DNA of 64,000 bases from Lichenicoccus sp964246745 (GCA_964246745.1 CAXTRK010000014.1:1-64000); one strand, 5' to 3'; numbered from the stretch's first letter, positions 33,470 through 42,796 are shown. Notes: generated from the sequence alone by a model not told the origin. Program-made: numbers and translations.

Positions 33470-35191
33470 TCACATACGCGGCGGCACGTCGATGCCGAGC
33501 AGCCACAATCCCTTGCTTTGCACTGCCAGGACCAGGGCGCAGAGGGCAAGCCGAGAGGCCCGGACGGCTTCGGCTTCGGCGGCAAGCACCGGACATTCGG
33601 TGTAGAACCGGCTGAACGCCTGGGCGAGCGAGAACACGTAGTCGGCGATCTCGTTCGGCGCGAGGTTGCGGCTGGCGGAGGCGACAACGTCGGCAAGGCG
33701 CGCGCATTCCAGCACCAAGGCGCGCTCCGCCGGCGCTGCTACAATGATTGGTCCCGGCTGTGCCGCTTGCGCCTCGGCGCGCGCCAGGATCGAGGCGATG
33801 CGCACGCAGGCATACTGCACATAGGGGCCGGTGCGCCCCTCGAAGGAGACCATGCGGTCGGCATCGAAATTATAGCCGGAGGTGCGGAACGAGGAGAGAT
33901 CGGCGAACTTGACCGCGGCAAGGCCGACCAGTCGCGCAAGCTGCTCCCGGTCGATGCCCGGCGGGGTTTCCAAAAGCCGCTCGCGCGCCGTGGCAATGGC
34001 GTCGCCGAGCAGGTCGGAGAGCTGCGCCACGCCGCCGGCGCGTGTCTTGTAGGGCTTGCCGTCGGCGCCGTTCACGGTGCCGTAGCCGACATGGGTGAGC
34101 GCCACATGATCCACCAGGCCGGCCTTGCGGGCGGCGCGGAACACCTGCTCGAAGTGCAGCGCCTGCCGTTGGTCGACGACGTAGAGGATGCGGTCGGGCG
34201 CCTGGTCGCGGACCCTTGCCACGATGGTGGCGAGATCGGTGGTGGCGTAGAGGGCGGCGCCATCGGACTTGGCCAGCAGCAGCGGCGGCATCGGGTTGGC
34301 GTCATCCGGCTCCGCCACCTCGATGACCAGCGCGCCTTCGCTCGGCACGGCGATGCCGCGCGCGCGCAGATCCGCGATCATCGGCGCGATCAGCGGCTGT
34401 ACGTCGCTTTCGCCGAGCAGCAGGTCGAAATGCGCGCCCACCAGGTCGATGTCGCGCTTCTGCGCGGCAAGCGAGATGTCGCACAGGCCGCGCCAGAGGG
34501 CGGCGCTGTCCGCCTCACCCGCTTGCAGCGCGGCCGTCGCCGCACGCGCCTGGCTCATGCGTTGCGGATCGGCCTTGCAGGCGGCGGCGGCCTCCGGATA
34601 GAGCGTCTGCAGGTCGTCCATCGACAGCGGCGGCAGGGTGCCGGGCGGCAGCATTGGCCAGCGTGCGCGGATCTCGGAGATCAGCATGCCCATCTGCAGG
34701 CCCCAGTCGCCGAGATGGATATCGGAAATGGTGCGCACCCCTTGCGAGTCGAGGATGCGACGCAGGCTCTCGCCGATGACCAGGGTGCGGAGATGGCCGA
34801 CATGGAGCGGCTTGGCCACGTTCGGGCCACCGAAATCCAGCAGCACGGTCTGCGTCGGCAGCGGGGCGATGCCGAGATTGCGGGAGGCAGCCTGCTCGGC
34901 CGCGCATTCGGCGAGAAAGCCGTCGGACAGGCGCAGATTGATGAAGCCGGGACCGGCGACGTGCACGTCGCTGAATTGGGCGCACGCGCCAAGCCGCTCG
35001 CGGACGGCGTCGGCGATCGCGCGTGGATTGCGGCCGAGGCGCTTGGCCAGGGGCATCACCCCGTTGCATTGCAGATCGGCGAGCTCGGGGCGGTTCGCGC
35101 GCGACGCACGCGCCGTCTCGGTCGGCAGGCCGCAGGTGGCGAAGGCGTCGGCGAGCAGTCGATCGACGCGAGCGGTGAGCGAGGTGGTCAC
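33470..35191 (-). CDS. argS: Arginyl-tRNA synthetase
   Basis: A 573-residue class I synthetase. The HIGH motif reads HVGH in AKPLHVGHLRTLVIGESL, and the N-terminal Add1 domain and C-terminal DALR domain regions (RTGPYVQYACVRI) are present. GTG 35191 overlaps the stop of the small upstream gene (GTGA), so translation is coupled. Length fits the family. Confidence 0.95.
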   Translation of the reverse strand: MTTSLTARVDRLLADAFATCGLPTETARASRANRPELADLQCNGVMPLAKRLGRNPRAIADAVRERLGACAQFSDVHVAGPGFINLRLSDGFLAECAAEQAASRNLGIAPLPTQTVLLDFGGPNVAKPLHVGHLRTLVIGESLRRILDSQGVRTISDIHLGDWGLQMGMLISEIRARWPMLPPGTLPPLSMDDLQTLYPEAAAACKADPQRMSQARAATAALQAGEADSAALWRGLCDISLAAQKRDIDLVGAHFDLLLGESDVQPLIAPMIADLRARGIAVPSEGALVIEVAEPDDANPMPPLLLAKSDGAALYATTDLATIVARVRDQAPDRILYVVDQRQALHFEQVFRAARKAGLVDHVALTHVGYGTVNGADGKPYKTRAGGVAQLSDLLGDAIATARERLLETPPGIDREQLARLVGLAAVKFADLSSFRTSGYNFDADRMVSFEGRTGPYVQYACVRIASILARAEAQAAQPGPIIVAAPAERALVLECARLADVVASASRNLAPNEIADYVFSLAQAFSRFYTECPVLAAEAEAVRASRLALCALVLAVQSKGLWLLGIDVPPRM

Positions 35192-35373
35192 TCTCGCTTC
35201 AGCTCGGCTTCGAGCTGGGCGATGCGCTTCTTCACGCTGTCGCGCAGGCTGGCGGAGGTGTGCGGCTTCATCGCGCTCAGCGTCTCGCGCAGTTCGCGAA
35301 GCTGCTTCTGCTTCTCCGCGTTGCTGCGCCGGATCGGCTGATTATCGGAATGCTGTCCGTCATAGGCGCGCAT
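35188..35373 (-). CDS. Small coiled-coil protein coupled to argS
   Basis: A 61-residue, highly charged protein of unknown function. It starts at ATG 35373 with AAGGA eight bases upstream, overlaps the end of hisC by 14 bases and ends in a GTGA overlap with argS. The sequence NAEKQKQLRELRETLSAM and SVKKRIAQLEAELKRE favour helical coiled coil. Coding support comes from codon-tight overlaps and the ribosome site; I do not recognise the family. Confidence 0.65.
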   Translation of the reverse strand: MRAYDGQHSDNQPIRRSNAEKQKQLRELRETLSAMKPHTSASLRDSVKKRIAQLEAELKRE

Positions 35374-36445
35374 GAAGGTGATCCTTATACGAATGGAGTC
35401 TCAAGACGTCGAGCAGTGCCGCGCATTGCTCGTCGGTGCCGACGGTGATCCTCACATAGTCCGCAATGCGCGGCGTGGCGAAATGCCGCACCAGGATGGC
35501 GTCCCGGCGAAGTGCTGCGGCGATCTCGGCGCCAGCGTGGTCCGGATGACGCGCAAAGACGAAGTTCGCATGTGAGGGCAGCACCGCAAAGCCAAGCCGG
35601 GCAAGCCCGTCGCAGAGCCGCGCGCGGGTCTCCATCACGATGGCGCGGCCGCGTTGGAACCAGTCCTCGTCCTCGATCGCGGCAATGGCGCCGGCCTGGG
35701 CGGGGCGGCCGAGCGGATAGGAGTTGAAGCTGTTCTTGACCCGTGTCAGTGCCTCGATCAGGGCAGGGTCGCCGATCGCGTAGCCGACGCGAAGGCCGGC
35801 CAGCGAGCGCGACTTTGACATGGTACGCACAACCAGCAGGTTTGGATGGCGCCCGACCAGGGGTATGGCGGTCTCGGCGCCGAAATCGACATAGGCTTCG
35901 TCGATCACCACCACCTGATCCGGGTGGTCGTCGAGCAGGCTGGCGAGCTCTCGACGCGCGAGCGAAATGCCGGTGGGCGCGTTGGGGTTGGCCAGGATGA
36001 TGGCGCCGCAATCGCGCTGATAGTCGGCGACCTGGATTGCCATGTCGGCGTTCAGCGGAATGGTTTCGTAGGCGATGGCGAACAGGCCGCAATACACCGG
36101 GTAGAAGCTGTAGGTGACGTCCGGGAACAGCAGCGGTCTGTCGTGCTTGAGCAGGCCGGCAAAACTATGCGCCAGGATCTCGTCGGAGCCGTTGCCGACA
36201 AACACCTGGTCTGCCGTGACCCGATGGTAGCGCGCCAGGGTCTCGCGCAATCTGGTCGATTCCGGGTCGGGATAGAGCCGCAGGCTGTCGGAGGCTTCGG
36301 CGCGTAGTGCCTCCAGCACGCGCGGCGAGGGGCCGAGCGGGCTTTCGTTGGTGTTGAGCTTGACGAGACGGGGGACGGCGGCCGGCTGCTCGCCCGGTAC
36401 ATACGGGGTGAGGTCGTGCACCAGGTCGCTCCAGAAGCGGCTCAC
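35360..36445 (-). CDS. hisC: Histidinol-phosphate aminotransferase
   Basis: A 361-residue PLP enzyme for histidine biosynthesis. LVKLNTNESPLGPSP is the substrate-binding N-terminus, FVGNGSDEIL binds the cofactor phosphate, VVIDEAYVDF carries the ring-stacking Asp/Tyr, and TMSKSRSLAGLRVGYAIG the Schiff-base lysine. The GTG start has no strong ribosome site. Some family members also act on phenylalanine or tyrosine precursors. Confidence 0.93.
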   Translation of the reverse strand: MSRFWSDLVHDLTPYVPGEQPAAVPRLVKLNTNESPLGPSPRVLEALRAEASDSLRLYPDPESTRLRETLARYHRVTADQVFVGNGSDEILAHSFAGLLKHDRPLLFPDVTYSFYPVYCGLFAIAYETIPLNADMAIQVADYQRDCGAIILANPNAPTGISLARRELASLLDDHPDQVVVIDEAYVDFGAETAIPLVGRHPNLLVVRTMSKSRSLAGLRVGYAIGDPALIEALTRVKNSFNSYPLGRPAQAGAIAAIEDEDWFQRGRAIVMETRARLCDGLARLGFAVLPSHANFVFARHPDHAGAEIAAALRRDAILVRHFATPRIADYVRITVGTDEQCAALLDVLRLHSYKDHLHARL

Positions 36446-36578
36446 GGCGGGATCGGGGCTCCATGGGATGTGTCGAATCGATGATGGGTGTGCGCACGCT
36501 GTCGCGAGGATGCAAGCCCCCGCTGCAACCTGGCTGGGGTCCCCGGCGTCGCTGCTGTCCTAATCTGGAGTGCTCGAC

Positions 36579-37154
36579 ATGCTTGAGAAGATGCCTGCCG
36601 GGCTTGGCCGCGCGTTGCAGTCGGTGCGCCCCGGAATGGAAACGCTGGTCAGCCACGACCAGGCTTTCGCCGCGGTGCCGGATACCATCGCGCTCACGTC
36701 ATCCGCGTTCCGACCCGATGGGGAAATTCCTGTCCGCTACACCGAGGATGGCGACAAGCTCTCGCCGCCGCTCGAATGGGTAGGGGTGCCGCCGGAAGCG
36801 CAGGCCTTGGCGCTGCTGGTGGAGGATGCCGACAGCCCGACGTTCAAGCCGCTCGTGCATGCGATCCTCGGCGACTTGCCGCCGGTGGATGGCGGCCTTG
36901 CCGAAGGCGCGCTGCCGCGGCGCGACGCGGGCGAGGAACGGTTCGGCATGGGCCGGAACTCGTTCATGCATACCAATTGGCTGCCGCCCGATCCGCCGCG
37001 CGGGCACGGACCGCATCGCTACGTGTTCCAGATCTTCGCGCTCGACGAACCACCCAGCTTCGAGCGGCCGCCGGGACGCACGGCTCTGGTCGCGGCGTTG
37101 CGCGGCCGTGTCATCGCGCGCGGCATGATCGTCGGAACCTACGGGCGCGCGTGA
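36579..37154 (+). CDS. YbhB/YbcL-family PEBP-like protein
   Basis: A 191-residue phosphatidylethanolamine-binding-protein fold, the Raf-kinase-inhibitor-like family. Motifs: YTEDGDKLSPPLEW, ALLVEDADSPTF, and PPDPPRGHGPHRYVFQIFALD with the ligand-site histidine. ATG 36579 is chosen because GGAG lies ten bases before it, while the GTG at 36570 would be too close. Role in bacteria is poorly known. It overlaps the end of the convergent lipoprotein gene by 16 bases. Confidence 0.9.
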   Translation: MLEKMPAGLGRALQSVRPGMETLVSHDQAFAAVPDTIALTSSAFRPDGEIPVRYTEDGDKLSPPLEWVGVPPEAQALALLVEDADSPTFKPLVHAILGDLPPVDGGLAEGALPRRDAGEERFGMGRNSFMHTNWLPPDPPRGHGPHRYVFQIFALDEPPSFERPPGRTALVAALRGRVIARGMIVGTYGRA

Positions 37155-38044
37155 TCGGGCGGCAAGCGGGCCCGCTCGATGCCGGCCGCGCGCAGGGTGG
37201 CGATATCGGCGCCAGGCATGGTTGCCTGGCTCAGCCATTGCCTGGCGTGGACGATGTCGCCGCGTGAGGCGGCACTGGCGCCGGCCCTGAGATAGAGCTT
37301 CGCCGCGCCGTCCGCCTCGCCTCCGCTCTGCTCAGCCTCCGCCGCCAGCACGAGGGATTGCTCCATCGCCTCGTAGTCAACCCGCTGTCGTTGCACGTCG
37401 GCCGCCGATTGCGCCGCCGCCGCCGCCGCGTCGTCGGCGCCGCGCAGCATGTCCAGGCGCGCGGTCAGCGTGTCGTGGTTCGCCTGCCAGTTCGCGGTCG
37501 GATGTTTCGGCGCGCCGAGCGCCGCGAGCGCCGCGGCGAGGCCTGCCTGGTCGCCGCGTTGCGCCGCGATCAGGCCGCGCAGGGTGCTGGCCTGGACCCG
37601 CGTGCCGGGGTCGCCCGCGTCCGCTTGCGCGCGCGCGGCAAGGGCGTCCGCGTCAGCGTCCTGGCCAAGACGATGCAGCGAGGCTGCCTGCACCAGGTCA
37701 AGCTCGGCAAAACCGGGCGAGTTGCGCGCGCTGAGCGCCAGCCGCGTGCGCGACACCGTGGCCAAGGCGGCCTTCGGAATGCCGGCCGCGAGTTGCGCCG
37801 TCGCGAGATCGTAGCCCAGATCGCCGATGTCCGAGGCGTCGTCGCGGGCCAGCGCCAGCGTGAAGGCGGTCTTGTATTGGGTGACCGCTTGCGCGGGGTG
37901 GTCGAGGTCCAGCGCCTGCCGTCCGGCGTGAGCCGCCTGCGCCAAGGCCTGGTCGGCCGGCGGCGCCGGCGGATGACCGCCGCATCCAGCCAACGCGGCC
38001 CCGAGGGCGGTCAAGGCAACAAGCGCCGCCCACGTCCGTTTCAC
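37139..38044 (-). CDS. TPR-like lipoprotein of the MCE operon
   Basis: A 301-residue lipoprotein. The signal peptide ends in the lipobox LAGC (Cys21). The rest is Ala-rich and helical with repeated A-x-x-A patterns (ALDLDHPAQAVTQYKTAFTLA; AADVQRQRVDYEAMEQSL), consistent with TPR-like repeats. It overlaps the MlaD-like gene by four bases (ATGA). It is likely an outer-membrane or periplasmic partner of the MCE system, similar in position to MlaB/MlaC or ABC-type auxiliary lipoproteins. Confidence 0.75.
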   Translation of the reverse strand: MKRTWAALVALTALGAALAGCGGHPPAPPADQALAQAAHAGRQALDLDHPAQAVTQYKTAFTLALARDDASDIGDLGYDLATAQLAAGIPKAALATVSRTRLALSARNSPGFAELDLVQAASLHRLGQDADADALAARAQADAGDPGTRVQASTLRGLIAAQRGDQAGLAAALAALGAPKHPTANWQANHDTLTARLDMLRGADDAAAAAAQSAADVQRQRVDYEAMEQSLVLAAEAEQSGGEADGAAKLYLRAGASAASRGDIVHARQWLSQATMPGADIATLRAAGIERARLPPDHARP

Positions 38045-39000
38045 GGGCGCACCTTTTGCGGCGGCAGGCGCAGCGACTCCGGCTTGTTCGAGCCGCCGCC
38101 GCCAAGCAGCCAGGAGCCGCGCAACTGCGCCAGCAGCTTGTCGAGCTGCTCCAGGGTTGCCTGCGTCTGGATGGTCAGCGCCGGCAGGTTCGCGCTGGTG
38201 GTCTTGAGGTTGCTCGCGATCGCCGGCAGCGCCGGCGTGGCCTGGGCCGCGTTGCCTGTCACCTTGCGTACGTTGCCAAGGACTGCGTGCGACTGGTCGA
38301 GCAAGGGCGGCACCTTGGCCAGGATCGGCTCAAGCCTGGCGATGTCCGCCCGCAGGGTCGCCATCGTGGCGGTGGCTTGATTGATCAGCGTGTCGTCGGT
38401 CAGCAGCTTGCCGACGGAACCATGTCCCGCCTTCAGTCCCGCGACCAGGTCGCCCAGCGTGCTCACCGACTGGTTGGCGTGCTGGAGCAACGGCAGGATC
38501 TGCGCGCGGATTTCGGAGATTGTCCTGGTGATGGCGTCGGCCGGATTGGGCGCCACCGTCGCCTTCAACACCGCGAAGTTCCAATCGAGCGGCTTTCCGG
38601 TGCCACGGCTGATGTCGATGTAGGCGGCGCCGGCAACCGCGTAGCGAAGCCGGATCGTGGCCTTGCTGTCGCGACGGATATAGGGATCGGCCTGCTGCCT
38701 GATGCTGGCGGTCGCATAGAGGGTGCCGTCCGGATTGAGCACAATCTGATTGACCGAGCCCATCTGCGTGCCGAGCACCTGGATGTCGGCGCCGGGCGCC
38801 AGACCGCCGACGCCCCCTTGCGGCAGCAGGATGCGCAGCTCGGAATCCGGCTTGAGCCAGCGTCGCACCACGCCCGCCTCGAAGATCGCGCCGAAGAACA
38901 GCGCGGCGGCGATCAACACCAGCAGGCCCACCCACTCATCGGTGTAGCGCAGACGCAGCAATCCGCTGGTATCGTCCGGGCGTCGTCGCTGCAGCATCAT
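38041..39000 (-). CDS. mlaD: MlaD/MCE-domain protein
   Basis: A 319-residue MCE protein of a lipid-transport ABC system. One N-terminal helix (WVGLLVLIAAALFFGAIF) is followed by an MCE domain (ELRILLPQGGVGGLAPGADIQ; GTQMGSVNQI). The C-terminal half is helical, with proline-bounded heptads, as in MCE tails that form the periplasmic tunnel. Four-base overlaps couple it to both neighbours. Confidence 0.88.
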   Translation of the reverse strand: MMLQRRRPDDTSGLLRLRYTDEWVGLLVLIAAALFFGAIFEAGVVRRWLKPDSELRILLPQGGVGGLAPGADIQVLGTQMGSVNQIVLNPDGTLYATASIRQQADPYIRRDSKATIRLRYAVAGAAYIDISRGTGKPLDWNFAVLKATVAPNPADAITRTISEIRAQILPLLQHANQSVSTLGDLVAGLKAGHGSVGKLLTDDTLINQATATMATLRADIARLEPILAKVPPLLDQSHAVLGNVRKVTGNAAQATPALPAIASNLKTTSANLPALTIQTQATLEQLDKLLAQLRGSWLLGGGGSNKPESLRLPPQKVRP

Positions 39001-39689
39001 TCCCCCCGCATCGATGCAAGGCCGCTTTCGAGCAAATGAAGCCGGTGGCGCGTCGGGAAATGCCGGCCTAGCCAGTATGGCGTATCACGGGTGAAGCAGA
39101 TCGCGGCGGCGCCGTCGTCGAGCGCGCGCGACAGCAATTCCAGGAACGGCGTGGTCAGGTCGGGACGGTCCGAGGCGATCGAGCTCTCCAGCAGCAGCAG
39201 ATGCGGCTCGCCCAGGAACGCGCGCACGCTCGCGGCCCGGATCAGGTCGCCGTCCGAGAGACGGTCGGGACGCGTCAGCGGCAGTCCGGGCAGGCCCAGC
39301 AGCCGCGACAGCGCCACGGCTTGCTGGGTGATCGCCGCCTCTGTGTCGCGGGTGTGGTGCAGTTGCGGCAGCATGATGCTGACATGGGTGGGCAGCATCT
39401 CCGCCCATCCGCCCCGCTGATGGATGCGCCCGATGCGTCCGCGCAATGCCGCCGCGCGTTCGCTGTCGAGTTCGCTCCAGTCATGGCCCATGCAGCGCAC
39501 CGAGCCGCTTCTGAGCGCGATCAGGCCGCTGCACAGATCGGCGAGATCGGCGACTTGCGCGGGATCGTGCGCCTCGATCAGGGCGCACTCGCCCGGCATC
39601 AGGCGCAGATCGAGCGGCGCGTTCGGCAGCGTGCTGGCCTCGAAGACGGCAGCCGCGGAGAGCAACTCCAGCACCGGCGCATGCTTCAT
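38997..39689 (-). CDS. Degenerate ABC ATPase-like subunit (MlaF position)
   Basis: A 230-residue ABC ATPase-like protein. Length and alignment without gaps suggest an MlaF homologue, but all catalytic motifs are lost: the P-loop position reads EAHDPAQVAD (no GxxGxGK), the signature is LSDGD instead of LSGGQ, Walker B is LLLLESS rather than LLLLDEP, and the H-loop His is Arg in CFTRDTP. The Q-loop (IHQRGG) remains. It follows the MlaE stop directly (TAG-ATG). It cannot bind ATP normally, so it may be a structural or regulatory subunit. Confidence 0.75.
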   Translation of the reverse strand: MKHAPVLELLSAAAVFEASTLPNAPLDLRLMPGECALIEAHDPAQVADLADLCSGLIALRSGSVRCMGHDWSELDSERAAALRGRIGRIHQRGGWAEMLPTHVSIMLPQLHHTRDTEAAITQQAVALSRLLGLPGLPLTRPDRLSDGDLIRAASVRAFLGEPHLLLLESSIASDRPDLTTPFLELLSRALDDGAAAICFTRDTPYWLGRHFPTRHRLHLLESGLASMRGE

Positions 39690-40472
39690 CTAAGCCGCCA
39701 CCGTCAGCAGGATGCTGGCGAGCAGGATGACGACGATGCCGCGCACGAAGCCGCGCGGCAGCAGGTTCGACAACTGGTCGTCTGGAGCGGCGCCGAGGCC
39801 GGTCAGGCAGCAGCTCAACCCCACCAGATAGCCGATCACCAGCAGCTTGGCCGGCACCAGCAGATCGTCGCGCGGGCTCATCGCCGCGATGACCCGGTCA
39901 AGGAAGCTCCACAGGTTCTCATGCTGGCTGCTGATCGCGTTGCTGACGATGAAGCCGAACACCAAAGCGGTGGCGCCGAACAGGATGCCGAGCGTGAAGC
40001 TGCCCAGCGCGAAGGCCAGGGTGCGCGGCATCACCAGCAGCAGGAACGGATCGATGCCCTGCGCGATCATCGCCCGGGTCTGTCCGCCGGTCTGCATCGT
40101 GCCGAGCTGCGCCACGGTGAGCATGCCGCTGCGGCCGAGCAGGATGATTCCCACCAGCAGCGGCGTCAGTTCGCGCAGCAGCACGGTCACCAATACCGTG
40201 CCGGCCAGTTGCGTCTGCCCGGCGACGCCCAGCCAGTAGAGCGCCTCATAGACCATGCCGATCCCGAGCAGCGAGGCGGTGACCAGCGTCGTGGCCAGAC
40301 CGCCTCCGGCCGCCTGGCGCATGGTCAGGATGAACTGATAGCGTGTCGTGCGCCGCCAGGCGCCCCAGCGCGACGCCTCGCGCAGCACGCCCCAGCTCGC
40401 CGCCGCCAGGATCAGCGGAAATCGTGTCGACCCGCGGGCGCCGCGGCCGATTGCGGCCAGCGCCCGCCTCAT
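39690..40472 (-). CDS. mlaE: MlaE-family ABC permease
   Basis: A 260-residue permease of MCE/Mla lipid transporters. The family pattern is clear: LLGIGMVYEALYWLG, RELTPLLVGIILLGRSG, LGTMQTGGQTRAMIAQGIDP, and six or so hydrophobic stretches. It overlaps the sensor gene by four bases. In the canonical system it works with an active MlaF; here the adjacent ATPase is degenerate. Confidence 0.9.
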   Translation of the reverse strand: MRRALAAIGRGARGSTRFPLILAAASWGVLREASRWGAWRRTTRYQFILTMRQAAGGGLATTLVTASLLGIGMVYEALYWLGVAGQTQLAGTVLVTVLLRELTPLLVGIILLGRSGMLTVAQLGTMQTGGQTRAMIAQGIDPFLLLVMPRTLAFALGSFTLGILFGATALVFGFIVSNAISSQHENLWSFLDRVIAAMSPRDDLLVPAKLLVIGYLVGLSCCLTGLGAAPDDQLSNLLPRGFVRGIVVILLASILLTVAA

Positions 40473-42796
40473 CGCCGTCCCGCCAGGATATAGGTGCGCG
40501 CCGTGCCCGCGGCCGGCACGTAGAACAGTCCCCGCGCACGGAACAGGAAGCTCTGGCGCAGCGGCTGGTAAGCCCCCTCGCTGACCTGGATGGTGCCGGC
40601 GTCGGCGGCGCTCTGCGCCATCAGCTCGGCGGTGCGCACCGCGTCCCCCCAGAGATTGAACAGGCGCGGCTGCTCGCCCAGTGCTGCGCCGAGTGCCGGA
40701 CCGAGATCGATGCCGATACGAAACACCGGATCAAGGCCGGACTGCGCCAGCAGCGACTGGCAACGCGCACGGATCGCCAACGCCGCGTCGGCCAAGCGCG
40801 GCAGCGCGGTCTGGTCCGGTGCGGAGGTGCAGCCGGCGGCTGCCACAAGATGGTGGCCGGTCAGCTTCACATAAGGGAGGGCGTACTGCCGTGCGATCTC
40901 CTGCAAGGCGCGGGCGACGGTGTCGGCGACCGCGGTGATGCCGTCCGGATCAGGTCTGGCGAGCGACTGCGCGTCGTCGAAGCGGACGATCATCGCCGCG
41001 ACATGCGGAAAGTAGCGCGCGGCAAGGTCGGTCGGGGCAACAGCTTCGGGCGTCAGCACGGAGCTGTACGGCTGCATCCCCTCCGCGGCGGGGAGCAATT
41101 CGCGCGGCTGGTCGTCATCCGCCTCCCGTGGGGCCGTGTCGTTCTGCCTGGCGATCCGCATGGAGACGATCCCGGCCACCGCCTGCGCGAAGCTCCGTCC
41201 GCGCGACGGGTCCGCCATATCCTCCAGCAGCACCGCGCCGGCGAGACCCGATGGTCCGCGTACCGGCAGCACCGAAAGCTTGCCGCTGCCAAAGGGCCGC
41301 ATCATCAGTCGGTGCAGGCCCGAGGTGCGCTGGTCCGCCGCGGCATCGGCGACGTCGATGGCCTCGCCCTTGTCGAGCGCCTCGAAGAAACCTGGCAGTT
41401 CGGAGCGGGAAAGCTGCAGCCCCTCGACATGGTCGTCCGCCTGGGGATCGAACTGATCGTCGCAGGACAGGATGCGTCCCTCCCCGGTCAGCCGCCAGAT
41501 GCCCGCCCGACGCGCGGCGCAGATATCGGCCAGGCTTTCGGTCAGTCCGGGCGCGCCATGCGCGGCATCGAACAGCCCCGGCCGTTGCGCAAGCGCCGTC
41601 AGGGCCTGCGTCTCGCGCTGGCTGTTTTCGTGCTGTTGCCGCAGCCTGCGGGCCAGCCGGTCATGACGGCGGTTCTGCTGCAGCAGCAACCCGCCCATGC
41701 CCGCCGCCAGCGCCACGGTGACAAGCGAGAGCAGCAGATGCCGCCAGGTATTGGTCTGCGCAAAGCCGGTGAATTCGGCTTCCGGGGCCGCGATCAGCAG
41801 GACCCAATCCTCCGCCGCGGCTGGCAGGGGGGACGCGATGGTCATGAAACGCCGGCCTTGCACGGTGATGGCCCGATTGCCAAAGCCATTGACACGGAAA
41901 TGATCGAAGGCGGCGACCAGCGCCGGATCGCGCAGCGAGGCGATGCTGGCGTTGACCGCCGCTTTCTGATCAGACGCGTCGAGCGCGATCAGCTTGCCTG
42001 CCGCGATCACCGTGCCGTCGCGTTCGACGATGGCGGCGCGTCCGGTCTTGCCGATATGCAGCGACCCGAGGAACTGCGAGAGCGCCTCCAAGGTGATGTC
42101 CACGCCAAACACGCGGGGCGCAAGGCCGGGCTGCAGCAGCCGGACCGAAGCGGAGATGCCGGGGGAGCGCGTGGTGTAGAAGATGGTCGGCTCCGACCAG
42201 AACACGCCTGATGTGGCGACGGCGCCCTTGTACCAGCCGCGCGCGCGGGGGTCGAACGTGTCGCTCGGCATGGTGTTGCTGGCGGTCACTTTTCCCAACG
42301 CATCCAGACGCGTCGTGGTGACCTGGCGATGACCCTTCGTGTTGATGATGACCTTGGTGGTGGTGCCGCCGCCCGCGGCGCGGCTGACCATGATGAAGTC
42401 GCCATTGCCATCCGCCGCATAGAGGCTTTGCAGGTGCGGCACCTGGTCCAGCATGCTGCCGGCAAAGGCCTCAAGCGCCGTCTCGCGGTCGCCCACGGCA
42501 TGACGGGCCACCACGTCGCGCGCGATCAGCGCCGACTGCGCCGCCGGGCTCAGATAGAGGCTGACTTCGTGGGCGATCCGCTCGCGCGTGACGCGCAGCA
42601 GGATGCGGGTGAGATCGAGCGCGTTCGCGCGGTTGCTTTCATAGCTGTAGAGCGCCACGCCAAGGATCGAGAGCACCACCAGCACGACGCCGAGCACCGG
42701 CACGCCGACACGAAGTGCCGCCTGGCGCCGGCGTCCGCGCTTGGCATGGCTGATATCGACGATCTCGTCGACGGGCAACGCTTCGTCTCCCCGCAT
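40469..42796 (-). CDS. dCache-GAF sensor with degenerate class III cyclase domain
   Basis: A 775-residue membrane protein. An N-terminal helix (VLGVVLVVLSILGVALYSY), a double-Cache-like periplasmic domain (residues about 60-330; WYKGAVATSGVFWSEPTIF) and a second helix (LLLSLVTVALAAGMGGLLL) are followed by a GAF-like region and a class III cyclase domain (about 590-775). The first metal Asp is possible in VRFDDAQ, but the second metal Asp reads GHH instead of GDG, and the Asn/Arg pair of NxAxR is Arg/Leu in DAVRTAELM. It is first in the MCE operon. It may bind a ligand without making cyclic nucleotide. Confidence 0.8.
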   Translation of the reverse strand: MRGDEALPVDEIVDISHAKRGRRRQAALRVGVPVLGVVLVVLSILGVALYSYESNRANALDLTRILLRVTRERIAHEVSLYLSPAAQSALIARDVVARHAVGDRETALEAFAGSMLDQVPHLQSLYAADGNGDFIMVSRAAGGGTTTKVIINTKGHRQVTTTRLDALGKVTASNTMPSDTFDPRARGWYKGAVATSGVFWSEPTIFYTTRSPGISASVRLLQPGLAPRVFGVDITLEALSQFLGSLHIGKTGRAAIVERDGTVIAAGKLIALDASDQKAAVNASIASLRDPALVAAFDHFRVNGFGNRAITVQGRRFMTIASPLPAAAEDWVLLIAAPEAEFTGFAQTNTWRHLLLSLVTVALAAGMGGLLLQQNRRHDRLARRLRQQHENSQRETQALTALAQRPGLFDAAHGAPGLTESLADICAARRAGIWRLTGEGRILSCDDQFDPQADDHVEGLQLSRSELPGFFEALDKGEAIDVADAAADQRTSGLHRLMMRPFGSGKLSVLPVRGPSGLAGAVLLEDMADPSRGRSFAQAVAGIVSMRIARQNDTAPREADDDQPRELLPAAEGMQPYSSVLTPEAVAPTDLAARYFPHVAAMIVRFDDAQSLARPDPDGITAVADTVARALQEIARQYALPYVKLTGHHLVAAAGCTSAPDQTALPRLADAALAIRARCQSLLAQSGLDPVFRIGIDLGPALGAALGEQPRLFNLWGDAVRTAELMAQSAADAGTIQVSEGAYQPLRQSFLFRARGLFYVPAAGTARTYILAGRR

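Noticed and set aside
33458..35341. 627-codon open frame antisense to argS
   Set aside because: Same effect; the argS frame has all motifs and coupled starts.
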